Positions 1-13,948 are shown, counted from the first letter of the stretch. The stretch: DNA of 64,000 nucleotides from Epiperipatus broadwayi (GCA_028023455.1 JAQFVV010006272.1:2211127-2275126), one strand, 5' to 3'. Program-made: numbers and translations. Notes: generated from the sequence alone by a model not told the origin.

Positions 1-1387
1 CCCTGTGATTTTTTTTTTTGCTAAATCATGTTTTTACTAATTGTAGAAAATACAAACTAGGTGTTAAATGCCATTCTTATGTCTATATTTATTTCAAAGT
101 TGTTGTTTTTTTATTTTATGATTTCTAGAAAGAAGAGTAATTTGCTTAATTAATCATAGATATATGCAATTCTTGCACTTATTTTTTTTTCTTATTTTTT
201 GTTTTATATAAAAATATATATCAATATGCAAGGTTTGTATATTATTTTGTATTTTATTTATCTATGTATTTTAGATAACTTTAGTATTAAGATCACATTG
301 AAGAAATACCAATGAAATACATATTTGTTAAAATATTTATATTTATATATTAATAACTTTTATAGTCATTCATTAGACTAGAGATTAACTACAGAAATAC
401 TAATTTATAATCTTTCAACGTTTAGTTATTTGAAATAAATATATAAAAAAATCAAAAGTGCATAATTTGTTTTTTAAAAAATATTTAGATTCCATTTTAA
501 TTTATCTATAAAATGATTCGAACTAAAATTTTATTTATTCTATTTTATATCATTATCATTAATATCAGTTATCTCACCACACTCCAATTCTTTGACTTGT
601 TTTTCAAAGTTTTTGCATCAGATATCATGCATATTCTCTAAGTTGATGCTAAAAGGTTACTTCAGGCAAATAATCATGCAATTATTTATTCTCTATTTTA
701 TTTGTTTTTTGTTCAATTCATTTTATATACTTCTGTATATTTAATTTTTTATAGTTAATTATTATTACCCTCCTTTACCTTGACCCTCTTTTTTTATCGG
801 TCACATCTTACAATCATATACTTTAATTTTTTAATCTTGTAATCTTTATCCATAAAACATTCCCTAGATTTTTATTTTAATCCAAATATAATAATCTTTT
901 ATTTTTATTAAAACACTTTTTAAATAGTTAAGCAGAGTTTAAATTGAAATACATAAATTTAATTTGTTTTATAAATAATAATACCTGCAATGTGTAATTC
1001 AGTTAATTTTTCTTTTAAGTTAACTCATTATTGTAATCCCTCTGCCTTCTAGAAATTACTTATTTGAATTATTTAATGTAAATGTTTTAATTTGCATTTG
1101 TTAATTTCTGTAGGATGCAAAATCAGATACAGACAAATATAAGATTGATAAATTACAAAATTTTAAAATTAATTATTTCTTATTTAAAGCACGCCGGATT
1201 ATTTATAACTGTGAAGATGTTATTTTGATGTTAGCAATACTAATAAATATTGAATTTAATAAATTGTTATAAAAGAAAATGAGTTCCTGCATCTTATAAA
1301 AAAGTTAAAATCCAAGACTTTTATTATTAAAAGATAAGTTTATAAAGAATTAAAATAGAATATGAATCGTAAAAGAGTAGGGTTTTA
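1..1387. other. A+T-rich stretch without a recognisable gene
   Basis: Both strands show only short open frames and homopolymer-rich A/T sequence. No motif of a protein family, tRNA or repeat terminus was recognised. Probably intergenic or intronic. Confidence 0.5.
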
Positions 1388-1516
1388 TTCATGATTGATT
1401 TTTTCTCCTGGGTCATAGCATCAGCCAGGAAGGGTACCCATTAACCCGGGACAACTGCTTGTAAAGCAGCTGTCGCTGACCTCTCGACCACCAATGCTTG
1501 ACTTCATGATTGATTT
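1388..1516 (-). mobile_element. tRNA-derived SINE with 14-bp target-site duplication
   Basis: A 101-bp body at 1402-1502 is flanked by the exact 14-bp repeat TTCATGATTGATTT (1388-1401 and 1503-1516), the mark of a retroposed insertion. Read on the minus strand the body begins AGCATTGGTGGTCGAGAGG. It then has an anticodon-like arm, CTGC-TTTACAA-GCAG, and a B-box-like GTCCCGGGTTAATGGG. It is far more G+C-rich than its surroundings. The GCATTGGTGG head is shared with the SINE at 59729-59860, so the two are likely one family. The degenerate T arm and the target duplication argue against a working tRNA gene. Short tRNA-derived SINEs are normally mobilised by a partner LINE, which cannot be assigned here. 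Confidence 0.75.
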
Positions 1517-4471
1517 AATATAGGAATATAAAACGTATTTAAATTTATATATATATAATATTGAGTCGATTCAAAGGAGAGTTCATTAAATTACTTAAAT
1601 TTATGTATTTGAACTTATGTATATAGACATGAAAAAGTTAATGGATTATGAAGGTAATTAATATAACTGTAAGAATTTTCTTTACTAAAAGAATTGTGAT
1701 TTTTTCTTTTAGGTATTTTTAATATTTAGTAAAGGATACTTCAACATTTTCAAATCATTTTCATGTAATCCATATTTTCACCTATTATCAAACTCCCATA
1801 ATTAGAGGAAATTAATTTTTGTTTAAAAATACTTTTTGTAAAATTATTTTTCTGTCTTTTTTGTTCATTCTCTTCCCATTTTCCTTTTTTTTTTCCCTTT
1901 TTTTCTAGTAGTTATATAAATTAATAAAAAAAAAGCCTATTGTTATGAGCCTCACATATAATTGATTACTTTTGTACTGGGGTCATGGATCATAAGTCTG
2001 CTCAGCTCCATTTACATTTTTAAATTACAAACACAGTAATTTTGACTCCAATCTTGTCGTTCTTTCCTTTCTTTATTTTTTGGCTATCTTTGTTTTTATT
2101 TTTTTATGGAATTAGAATGGCTAATCAAATAATGATAATGATGAAACCTCTAGAGATATTAATAATACATAAAATTTAGAGTTTTTTAATATAAATGAAC
2201 CAGAAATTTGTGTTAATTTTTTAACTACCTATCACTTTTATACATCGCATTTTAAATATCTTTATATAACATAACTGCCACTAATTTATCTTGCATATCA
2301 TTGTAAAAAAAGGTGGAGTGTTTTGCAGTGTATGAACAATGCAAATATACTATTATATGAATGGTGAAGATAAGAGTAAGAATCATGAATTGATAGGGTT
2401 ACACTTCAGATAACATGATTTTACTTTATATAATTATCAAATAGGTTATGAGATATATTTCAATATGACTTAGATGTGAAAAGATTATAGAAAATAATAA
2501 TGAGATTCATGCCCTTATAGATAAGATTCTGATTTTATATTTTGATTTATTGTAGTATTTGTAAGGTGATCATGAGGATATAATAATTTAGAATAGATCT
2601 GCTTACTCTGATGATCTACTATATTTGACATGGATTGAGATTCTTAATATATCTTTTTTAGACATTAATTTATTTACATAGCTAAGAAAATTCATAGATT
2701 AGGGATTCAAATTCTAGGATGAAGAATTTTTAAACATTTAGTTTGATCATAAATAGCCTTTACCTTACTGCCTGGTAATTGATAGTCTAATTAGTAGTGT
2801 TTTCTTTTTTATGCTTATGTGAGGGACTGTTGAAAATTTTTAGTTTATTTTCTAGATTCACTTTAAAAATTGTTTAAACACTTTTTTCTATATTACATAT
2901 TTAATTTACAAGAGTCATAATTTTGGCACTTATTCAAAATAATTACCTGCCCCCAAATTTTTTTTATTGAAGTTCATTTGTTGATTTCTATGTGTAAGAG
3001 CAAAAAAGAAAATCCCTTGTTTGAAAATATATTAATAAGTGGACTGTTCTAGTGATTTATACTTTAGCTATATACTCTATCTAAAATTTATAATATTTTT
3101 TAATAATATTTCATTTATTGAGCAAAAGCAATTGGATTCTTATAAAAGGGGTTAGATGTAACTTTGCAATGTTAAAAAAAATCATTAAATTTTAATATAT
3201 TTTATCCAATTGTAAAATGTTGATTTAGAAAAACTCAATAAATGAATCATTGCTAGAAATACCTATCATCATGGATTTACGTACTTTAATTCCTCCAAGT
3301 ATGATTTCACTAAAATAATACTGTACTGATTAAATTTCAAGTTACATTTTCCTAAAAACAATTATTTTTACTTATTTCTCAGGACTTTATGTTCAAAAAT
3401 ATTACCATTCATAAATCAGTCTTATTTATTTTAAAATATGATTTTCCTATCCTTATTAATCTTAATTACTTGTTCTTAACTATTAAGTTACTCATATTCT
3501 AGCATCAAGGCAAGTCTTTTTGTTGCACATCAGATGACTGAGAAACCCATGTATAAACATAACATATACTAAACAATATTAAGAATGGAACAAAAGTTAA
3601 ATATAAGTATTACTACTAAATATTAAAGTAAATCTTTAATAAAATATAGAATTATGAAAATGACAAAGAAACTTGAAGTGCATCAGTCACATTGCACAAA
3701 TGTACAGATATACAGATATATAAATCATTCTTATATAGCATGCATATTTTCACATATCTCTAGATGGATTGCACAAAAATTACTTGTTAATTATATACAA
3801 TAAGTTAATGATATATCTCCTTTTATATAAAAATTTACATATGGAAAATAAAGAGGTTGGTTCCAGATGTAAGAAATCAATGAAAATAATTAATTAAACT
3901 ATATAAAAAAATTATTAGAATGTTCTATTTTCCCCATACTATCAAATTTTATTTCATAAATATTGTACATAAATAAAAATGAATTATAGAAACAAATTTC
4001 ATTTGGAAAAAAATGTAAAAAATCAATAACATGAAAATTAGGCAGAATTTGTAATTTGAGTTATACATAACAAGATTTTATTTGCTGTCACTTTCTGACA
4101 ATAAATGCAAATATTTGTGCATGATTGGAATACCATTGCTATCAATAAACTTGCAACATCACTGCTATTACTAATAATGCTTTGGTCATTGTGTTCTTCT
4201 ATTGATGAAGTTCTCTCTGTAAACTCCTGAATAATACTAGCAGTAATGTTCTCTGGTGCTGATGTTATATTTTTGTGAATGAATTCGCTAATTAGTGGCC
4301 AGGTTTATATAATGGTTGAGTTCTTATATAACTATCTACAAGATGATATTAGTGATTTCAGATCTCATTGTAACTTTGAAGCTCATTTCTCATTAGGATC
4401 ATACTTGACAAAATAATTACCTAATTAGTTAGCAAGATCAAGATGTCCATTAATTAAATTAGCATTTAACA
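1517..4471. other. A+T-rich stretch without a recognisable gene
   Basis: No coding frame, RNA gene or repeat boundary is supported. Scattered poly-A and poly-T runs and short TA repeats only. Confidence 0.45.
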
Positions 4472-5830
4472 CTAAATCATCTTCATTATCACTGTTTTTT
4501 TAGGATTGAGAATTTTAAGAACAATCTCTATACTTTCTTTCTCACTTAAAGTTTTATCAACTAACAATTCATTGATATCTTCAGATGATATGCCATCAAA
4601 TTCTTTTCTGCCAACTAAGTGAGCCATTATTATGATGTTGAGAAATTCAGTCATAGTAGAGACAACAGGATCTTTGTTTTTCATGCATTCTGAACAAATA
4701 GCTTTTCAACATCCATTCAAAGTTCAAAATCTTAATTCAGGTAACATTAATCCAACCTGATTCACACAATCAAGAATCAAAAATTTCTTCCACACATTAA
4801 TGTTTTATCATTCAGCTTGTCCAAAATGCATTGAAATGTTCATTTTACATAATTTTTAAAATGTTGCAATAATTCATTGGTCTAATGATTGAAACAAGAA
4901 GTGCTATAGATAGCAGAAAACAAAATTGTATATTTGGATGAGCCAAGACTGGATGGCTGTGGACATTATCTTGAATCAAACTTTAAATGTTAGACCATTG
5001 GCATTCATATATTGCCTAACTTCTGGAATAAAAAAATTGTTGAATCATTCCATAAAAATTTCAGTGGTGATCAAAGCTTTTTTATTTACCATCCAGTGAA
5101 CTGGTAATTTATTCAAATCTATACCTTTTATGGAATGTGGTTTTTGGAATCAATTAACAAGCAGCAGGTTAATATGTGATCTCCTGAAGCATTGGAGCAG
5201 AGTACTAAAGTGACATGATCTTTTGCTGCTTTGAAACCACCAACAGTTTTCTGCAATTTTTCTACATAGGTTCTACTTGTAATTTTCTTCCAAAAATACT
5301 ATATTAATCAACATTCTAAACTTGAGGAGTGTATCTTATGCCTTCAATTATTTTAACAAATTTTTTTGGAAATTCTTTGGCAGCTTTGTCATCTGTGGAT
5401 GCAGTTTCACTTTTTATTGTAATATTGTGAAATGAATATTTTTCAAGAAACTTTGTCATTCATCCTCTGCTTGCAGAAAATTTAAATTTCTTGTTTAACT
5501 CAGGTGAAGTGCCTAGTTCGATTTCTTCTTATTTGTTTGTAAATTTTTAATGTTGTTTGCTTGATGGCATTCCATCTATTGATACTCTTTTCTGATTTTT
5601 TTTCTATCCACATTACTAAGGCCTTTTCCATTTTCTTGTTAACAAAATCTCTTGTGTAAAATGATGTTAGAACTCAATTTTAATAACAGTTTCATTATCT
5701 CTAATTGTTCTTGTAGTAGCTTCAGGTAAACCAAACTGTTTCCTACAGATGTTGCTTCTTCTACAGTTGCAAGACAATCTAAAATTTGAATTTTCGAGAA
5801 ATCACTTTCCTCACCTTTTTTATAGGTAGA
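4472..5830 (-). pseudogene. Decayed Tigger/pogo-type (CENP-B-like) DDE transposase
   Basis: Conceptual minus-strand translation across several frames recovers the order typical of Tigger/jerky transposases: a basic N-terminal part (about 5400-5800), a K-A-A-K-D-H-V-T-L-V-L-C-S-N-A segment (about 5210), LPVHWMVNKKALITTEIF (about 5060-5110), and a catalytic-type DNVHSHP motif (about 4950-4970). A C-terminal 70-residue open piece follows at 4472-4684. The motif that should read NVDE has an in-frame stop after the Asp, and there are many further stops and frameshifts, so it cannot make a transposase. Terminal inverted repeats were not identified. The family call rests on motif order remembered for this superfamily. 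Confidence 0.75.
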
Positions 5831-8116
5831 TTATTTGAGATTGAATGAGATTATGGAAAAATATTTCAGATTTAATTAACAAAATGTAAATTTAAAAATA
5901 TACATCCAATGTACAACTTACCATTCTATTGATTTTTGAAAAAATTGATGAATTAAATTTAAAAAAAATTAATTTTTTTTAATATCAACACCAAGAAGGA
6001 ACACTTTTTAAAAAAACTAATGCCAAAATGCAAACAAGGCATCAATACACTTCCCCTTTTATAAAATATCAAAAATGTTAAAATGCAGACAAGCAAATTT
6101 CCCCATTCACAAAAATATTGTCAAAAAAGGGAATTTTTGTTTCTAAAATAATAGAAATAAAGAGATGAAACATTCTTTAAAAATTAAATGATAATAGTAG
6201 ACAATTTTTGTTTTTCACTGATCGTGTTATTTTAAAACAGCTCGTGTAGAAAGAGATTTTTTTAAAAAAAACTTATGTTATTTCAAAATCATGCAAAAAA
6301 AAAACGTTGTGTAAAAAGAGAATAGGTATATTTTATAAAAAATATTATTAAGAAAGGAAAAAAATGCAATGTATATATAGAAAAGGATAAAAAAAATAAT
6401 GAGTTTAAAACATTACCTTTTATATTATCAAATTAATTCTGGTATGTTGAAATAGATATTCATATAACATTACAATACTAGTCAAAAACAAAATTTCACT
6501 AAAATTCTTCCACTACCATGGTTTCATCTATTAACAAATAGACCTTTTCAAATGAAATTCAATAGAACATACATCACCCATATAAAAAATAAAATAGCAC
6601 CCTGATCATTCACTTCAAAAACCAACTTCCTTTAACATCAAAGAACATCTTCATAAAATTGAAGACCTCATATTAAATATTTTTAATTAACTACATTTAT
6701 TGAAGATTATGATAAGCATAATTTAAATTAAAATCTTAACAAGTATTTGATTGTTTAATATCATCTTTTGATATTATCTTTGATATTATCTTTAGTATCA
6801 TCTTTAATTTTCATCATGCATAGTATAATCTTGAAAAATAAATTTTTGGCAACATTCAAAGAAAGGTTATTATTTGTAGATCAATCTTTCTAGTTTGAAT
6901 ATTTTTCTTTCAAATATTAGGTGTTTTTTTTTTTCAAAATTATAGTCATATAAAAGCAATTTTGCTGAAGTTTATTCTTTAGATAATTTTTTCCTTTACA
7001 GCATCAATTCTATATTAATAATTTTGCTGAATTTTGGATAGTGCTACTCTTTTGTTGATGGATAGATAGGATGTTGACACAGAGACATATTTTTAAATAT
7101 AGACCAAACTGTAGACAGTATATATATGATGTTATTTCATTAATAATCACATTTCCAAGTGGATAGAAATTCAATTAAAGTTTAAATTAACATATATTTT
7201 TTTTAAATATACAAACAGGGAATATTTTTTGTCATAGTAGCAATTGAAGGTGATAATAATAATTTGTAATTTTTGTTGCTGATCTAGCTTACTCTTAATG
7301 TTAAATCTGATATTAGCTTTCCTTTTTATCTTCACTGCCTCTTGAAGAACATTAGAAGCTCTCCTCACCTACCTAAATTCATTTTATTGGACATCAACTA
7401 ATTGGTATAGCTTTCAGTTTTTTATATGCTGACAGTTCTTCTACTTAATCATTACTCACCTGAAATCAAAAGTAATATGACCCCCTCCCCTCAAATATGT
7501 TGATTTGATTGGTAATAGTATATCTTGTTTTTTGGTTACTTTTTTTAAAAGACGAATTTAATTTTAAAAAAAAATTCATTTGATTTTTTTTTTTTAACTT
7601 CACATTTACAAATTAGAAAAGTTTATAGAATCAAAGCTTAAATATTAAATTAATCATTAAAATAAATAAAAATAATTTTTTTATTTTACGAAAAATCATT
7701 TTGTAATATTCAATTTCACTTATTCATTAATTTCAATATAAATTATATTTGAGATATTTATTAAAAAATATAAATACTAATAAAACAATTATTTAGTCAC
7801 TTAAGAACTGTTCCCCATTTAAAGCATCTTGTGACTTTTCTCATTTGCTCTATACCACATAAATAATGATCTCTATCATTATTGTTACATTTTAGTCACA
7901 TCCTTTCAACTTTTTTTTTTGAGGCATACCCTTCTATATATAAATAATATCTCATAAACATATATAAAAGTTTAAATTTATATATATATGTAAGTGGTTA
8001 ATTATCTTTTATTTATTGCTCAAACAGGTGAGTTGTGTGACCTCTTAAATCTCTTATTATCCTCTTGATCATGTATCAAAATCTTTGTTATGTGCACACA
8101 TTTAATGTTTACATAT
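5831..8116. other. A+T-rich stretch without a recognisable gene
   Basis: No supported gene. A short open frame near 7171-7368 (minus) has no recognisable domain and is probably chance. Confidence 0.4.
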
Positions 8117-8330
8117 ATGTAAACTTATAAATAAATATTAGAAAATACAGTAATTAACAATTTTAAAAAGAACGAGAAATATAAACTCACTTAGGAGCGC
8201 TTTCTACTAACTATCCTCCTAGTCTTTAACAACTAGTCGAAAGCGCTCCTAAGTGACGTTTATATTTCTTGTTCTTTTAAAATGTTTAATTACTGTATTT
8301 TCTAATAATTATTTATAAGTTTACATAAAT
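8117..8330. mobile_element. Fold-back (MITE-like) element, ~90-bp inverted arms
   Basis: The left arm (8117-8210) starts ATGTAAACTTATAA. It is matched almost base for base by the reverse complement of 8237-8330, which ends TTATAAGTTTACAT. The inner ends CACTTAGGAGCGCTTTC and GAAAGCGCTCCTAAGTG flank a ~26-base loop. It has no coding capacity. The near-perfect arms suggest a fairly young insertion or arm-to-arm gene conversion. A clear target duplication was not found, so the superfamily is unassigned. Confidence 0.65.
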
Positions 8331-8387
8331 TATTTTGAAGAAATACAGACATCAATTTGTAATATATATATATATTAAAACACGGCA

Positions 8388-8582
8388 CATGGTTAAGAAA
8401 TTCAGGACCATCTTCTGTGAAACAAATAAGTAAATATATTAGAATCCGTATTTCAAAATATCCAGGCTTAAAAAATGATATCAAATGGTATCAATTATCA
8501 TTTTGAGGGTGGCTATTGCAAAATATGGACTCTAATATATTTGTATTTCACAGAAAAAGTTCTGAATTTCTTCACTATGTTG
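8388..8582. repeat. Second, more diverged inverted repeat
   Basis: ACATGGTTAAGAAATTCAGGAC and following bases (8388-8470) are complementary to 8518-8582, which ends GTTCTGAATTTCTTCACTATG, with scattered mismatches and a spacer of about 45 bases. It lies only about 60 bases right of the fold-back element at 8117-8330 but shares no obvious sequence with it. Non-coding; probably a second MITE-like insertion. Confidence 0.5.
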
Positions 8583-8589
8583 GGTAATT

Positions 8590-11500
8590 TAATATTTGGA
8601 TATTTATTTTAATTTAGCATTATGCACTGTGATTATTTTCATATATACATAACTATAAATAATCACAATATAATGAATATGAAATTAAAATGGAAGCAAA
8701 TATAACTCCCAATGAATTATTTATAAACCAATAGTCAAATGTTAATAAATTCTGAAAAGGATAGAATGATATATATTTTATAATTTTGTCACTTCATTTT
8801 TCATGTTTTTTACCTTCTTGGCTAAACTGCTTAACTTTAGTTTTCTGTATGTTATCTAACCACTAGATCATGATATAGAATTTTACTCTGAATAGAATTT
8901 AATTTTTTTTTTCCAGATAGTTCTTATAATTTTTAAGTAAACTTGGAGTTTTTTAATGTAGATATTTTAGTTAACAGTCAAAATATTGAATGGTAAAATG
9001 ATAATTAGATGTGATGCTGTAGAGACTTTGAAAAATGTTTTAATAGTACTTAAATTTATTATATATAACTTAAAATATCAAGTTATAGTCTTTTCCTACG
9101 CTTTTTGCTTCCAAATAATCATTTTATTTCTTTAATATCATTGATCAACATTTAAAAATTTTGATTTTTAATAACTTATTGGCTTTTACTGTAAATAATT
9201 TTTCCCAATTTTTTATATTTTATTTTTTAAGTAGAGCTTCTAAATAATCAAAACCTCGGAGAATTAATATTGTCATTATTTTAATTATATTTTATTCAAA
9301 AATATTAACTTAAATAAAAGATTAAAAAAGTGATTTTAATGACTGCACAGAGGGACTTAAACTTTTCACAATATGCAATTGAAAGCAGTCACACTATTTA
9401 TTAACGGAAAAATAAAATAAGGCTAACGATGCAGACGATAAAACATGATAAATGTGTGCCTGTATAAGGAGGTATAATATTTTTTTATTTATGTAACTAG
9501 GAGTAGTAATCGCTTTTATTTTTTTTAAAACAGAATTAAAAGATGTTGAAATCAATATACATTTATTATAAAGTTCAATTTATGAGGTTTAAAAATAAAA
9601 TGTTTAAATTTATACTATTTTATTAATAAAATGTTAGCGTAAAATAATATAATGGATATTATAACTTTAATTTATAAAAACTGTTATTAAAATATTTCAT
9701 TAATTAAAATTTGATTTACAAGTGTTAATCTTTCTGCATTCATAATTTTGACATTATCCAATTTAGATAAATATATTAATGATTATTACTAATAATTTAT
9801 TAACGTAAAGATTGCCATATTATTCTTGGTCTAGATATAAAGTGTATACCCTAGTTAAAAATTAATATATCTGTAAACATAAATACATGGACTATTTCAA
9901 TTCTATCTCTCTTTTTTCATGTGCAATATCTTTTTTAGAATACTTTAAATTTCCATTATCTTTTTCAGATGTCAGTATTTATATATTTCCACAGAATGCA
10001 ATGGAATGGAAATTTTAAATATATTAAAGAAGGGAAAAGAAAAATGAAGTTGAATTATTCCACTATTTATGTTTAATTTAAAAGCAGATTTATTATTCTT
10101 TAATTGAGATTTAAAATTTATATCTCAACTAGGAATGATATGATTATTTTTAGAATAATAAATGATTAACAATAATCACTCATGTATTTATCTAAAATGA
10201 TTGCTATAAAAATTGTGGTGCAGAAAAGTTGATATTTGTAAATGAAATTTTAATCAATTTGGCATTAATAAATATTGAACAAATGATGACAATATATATA
10301 AGAAATTGTCAACTGAAGACAGTTGATTCAGCATGAAATGCATACTGATATTTATTTTTTTCAAATGTCTTTATTTATAGGTTCTAGTAATGTGATAGAG
10401 TGAAAGTTTTAAATACATCTAAAAAAAATATTTAATTCCAAATTTTATATAATATTGACATCTTATTATATCTAAACATTTATGAAAAATCTTTGTCAAT
10501 TATTAAAACATTTTTTTGCATAATGAAATGGAGAATTATGCTATATTTTGTTTCCAATGTCCATCATATACAAATATGTATAGTGTATAATAGTTCACAT
10601 GTTGTTGATAAACTTTGATTATTGTAAAATATATATTATTAAACTGTAATGTATATTAATTTTCAGCACACACATACATATAACACAAATGCTTCTTTTA
10701 CATGTATAATATGCATATATAAATTAAGTTTATAGTATAAACAAAATTTTAAAATAATAATTATTAATAATAAATTGAGGGGACACATATGCATATATTT
10801 TACTGAGTGTAATAAGAATAAGAAATATAAGAACTATATCAAACTTTTATTTTTTAAATAAGCAGGACAATGTCTGACTTTTATTATTGTTAAATATGCT
10901 CTGAGGTGTAATCTTTTTTCTCTTATAAAAATGTGATAGTGGTCTTATTATAAAAATATTAGAATATCTCTTATTGTTTTGATATTTTTATGTCAGTATC
11001 AATGTTTAATATATTCTAAAATTTTATAAACCTTTTATTATTATGCTTAGAAAATATTTAATTTAGCAAGGATTTTAAAGAAATAATAAAATTGTCTTTC
11101 AACATAACCCCAAAAAATATTATTAGTAATATGATTGTGTACAGTGCTTCAAGACAGTTTGTAAAATATATTTATATATTTAAACTTTTTTTAAATATGA
11201 TGTACAGCACTCAGAGATAGAAAAAAAATGTTACTCATGCAATATAAAAATTTAATGTTTTTTGACTTAAATTCATTCTTGTTAACATTAAGTTCTGAGT
11301 AATATATAATACTTAAATTCATTCTTACTTTCATATGCTGAATCAGTGCAAAATCAACTTTAGAAAAGTATATAATTTTTCCCTAATATTTTTTAATTTG
11401 TTTTGAAAAAATATGCTTTTTAATAAAATGCAATAGGTTTAAGACATTGCTTTAATGCAGATTTTGTACATTAATCTTGATAATCTTCTCCAATGCTTTC

Positions 11501-12888
11501 ATTTTTTATTCTTTTTACTATTTACCTGCAAAGTTTTCCACAATACATTCTTCATAATATTTCTGTGTTATAAATTTTTTTCAATAAACATTCTAAATTT
11601 CTGATTTAATTTATCCTGTAATAACATATTCCTATTTTTATCTGGCCAATTCTTCCCAATGTTTTCAAATTCACATCTCCAAAGCATCAATTTATTTTTG
11701 TCTTGCTTTTTAATTGATCAAGTCATCAACAATATTCTTAATTAAAAAACAAAACAAAATCAGATAACTTTATTAAATATAAATTTTATTAATTTAAATA
11801 GTTTTCATATTAAATGCTTATTAATCATTACAGTTTTAATTTAGTTGTCACTACCGTTTTCATTTATTATATTAGTTTTTATTTAAAAGCTCATAAAAAG
11901 ATAATTTTTATTATTAATTCGTATAGCAATTGTATTTTTCTAATTTATTCCAAATCCAAAATTTTAATTTTGTTTTCTTTTAATCTACATTTATAAAAAA
12001 GTTCTCTAATAGAAAGTTTTTAACACTTTTAAGATAATTTTTAACAAAAGTTTAAAATGAATATTAAAAAAACAATGTTGGTCATTTGACTATTATTAAT
12101 ATATTAACTCTGCACACACTTGTATGCATGCTCATATATACATATATTAAAAGTGCCTTCTTTTTTGAGAATGATACATTGTTGTAAGTTTACACTATGC
12201 AATTCAAATTTATAGAACTCGTAATTGACTAATTATTAGTCTGTTTCAGAATAGATTATATTTACCTGATTAATAATGTTTGTTTAAACTTCTTTGCATT
12301 ATTAATCTCACACTCCTTGGTCAAGTTGCAAACTTTAGTGTCTATATAAACACATCAGACCATATATAAAAGTGGTACCATCTTTATTCTTAAAGGAGGT
12401 TGACTTGACTATAAGTTGAGATTGTTAACAGCTTGAGGTTTTATTATTATCATATAACAATGTTTAAATCCATTACAAGTTTTATCTTTTGCCCCCTTTT
12501 GGAAAAAATTATCTTAAGTGATATATGTAAAAATAGTTTTGAAAAAGTAGATCTACTGTTGATAATGTTATCTTATAATCATATATAAAAATAAGTAGCT
12601 TCTTCACATCTAAATGGCTGCTGCTCTCTTGTTCAGTTATATTTATCACAGCCAGGAGCAGATTTTAAAAACTTATTTTGATATGAAACTGTAAATTGAC
12701 CATTCAATCAGTTGTAAATTCATATTACACAGTCATTAACTAACTGATGAATTATAAATAATAGTATTGAAACGTCAACATTTAACTTAATATAAGGTCA
12801 TTCTCAAATGGGAAGATTACTTGTTTACATTATAATATTGTTATTATTAGAAATAATAAAAGTAATAAATAAATATATATTTTTTCAG
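8590..12888. other. A+T-rich stretch, probably intronic to the receptor gene at its right end
   Basis: No supported exon was found. The last part immediately precedes a good splice acceptor (TTTTTTCAG at 12880-12888), so at least the right end is intron of the receptor gene. Upstream receptor exons (signal peptide, first half of the ligand-binding domain) were looked for and not recognised. Confidence 0.45.
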
Positions 12889-13780
12889 TGTCGATGGCAA
12901 ATATGAAGTTACCTACAAGCCAAACCCTGTTGTTTATTCTGGTAGTTCTGTATTATATGTACCACCATCAATTTATAAAAGCTCCTGTTCAATGAATGTG
13001 GAATTTTTTCCATTTGATCAGCAAGAATGTGAAATGATTTTTGGATCACGGACATATAAAGCTACTGAGGTAGAAATTAATTTACAAAACTTTCAAATGG
13101 TATTTAATGATTATGTTTACAGTGGTGCCTGGGATGTCATGGATACATCTGGAATAACATATGTTGATTCTGTAACTGGAAGGTCAATTGTGAAATATGT
13201 TATTACAATAAGGCGAAAAACTCTTTTTTATCTTGTAAATTTAATAACTCCTTGTGTGTTAATTACTTTTCTTTGCATCCTGCTTTTCTATCTTCCTTCT
13301 GATATTATGGGAAAAGTAACTCTAGGCATTTCTATTTTGTTAGCTCTTATTGTATTTTTACTTTTAGTATCTAAAATTCTTCCACCTACATCTGCCAAAC
13401 TTTCAATAGTCTCAAAATATCTTTTATTTGCTTTTATGACAGACATTATTTCAACCGCAATTGGAGTTTTAATAATCAACTGGAGTCGAAGAAATCCTTC
13501 AACATATATTATGCCAAAATGGGTTAGGATTTTATTTCTTAAAGTTTTACCCAAAATACTTTTTATGCGAAGGCCTCAGAGAAAAAAAATTTCATATACT
13601 CAAAATGCAAAACGTTTGTTTGATAAAGAATCCCCTGCAGCTAGAAAACGAGCTATTAGTATGGGAAAGCAAGTTCTTCCTGATTTAGTAATTGAAAAGT
13701 GGGTTTCCCTAATGAAAAAAACAGCAGATTCGACACATTTCATTGCCAATCACATGTATGAAGATCAAGAATTCAATCAA
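12889..13780 (+). CDS. nAChR-type Cys-loop channel subunit, internal exon (Cys-loop through M3 and start of cytoplasmic loop)
   Basis: One exon of a pentameric ligand-gated channel subunit at the plasma membrane. It starts after TTTTTTCAG with the last base of a split codon and ends before a donor GTTAGT (13781), phase 0. The open frame runs on to 13834 only by reading into the intron. Visible in order: VDGKYEVTYKPNP; the Cys-loop CSMNVEFFPFDQQEC (C-x13-C); a region before M1 without the vicinal Cys pair of alpha subunits; IRRKTLFYLVNL into M1; M2 KVTLGISILLALIVFLLL; M3 YLLFAFMTDIISTAIGVL; then PKWVRILFLKVLPKILFMRRP, starting the M3-M4 loop. This fits a non-alpha subunit. Odd: the residue just before M2 Lys, normally Glu in cation channels (GEK), is Gly (MGK), and the usual loop Trp before PP is Tyr. 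M4 and the N-terminal exons were not found in the window. Confidence 0.9.
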
Positions 13781-13887
13781 GTTAGTCTTTTATATTTTAA
13801 TAATATATATTTTATTTTTATTGTTATTTATTAAATTATAATTAATATTATATAATTATAATATTTTATATGTAAGGTTCTCTTTTT

Positions 13888-13889
<2 letters not shown>

Positions 13890-13946
<57 letters not shown>
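13890..13946. repeat. (TA)n microsatellite
   Basis: Uninterrupted alternating TA of nearly 60 bases, about 110 bases downstream of the receptor exon's donor site, so inside the presumed intron. Confidence 0.9.

Positions 13947-13948
<2 letters not shown>

Noticed and set aside
7171-7368. Small minus-strand gene
   Set aside because: No conserved motif, A/T-driven composition and no splice or poly-A context.
13288-13554. Minus-strand 88-residue frame inside the receptor exon
   Set aside because: Antisense of the conserved M1-M3 coding sequence.
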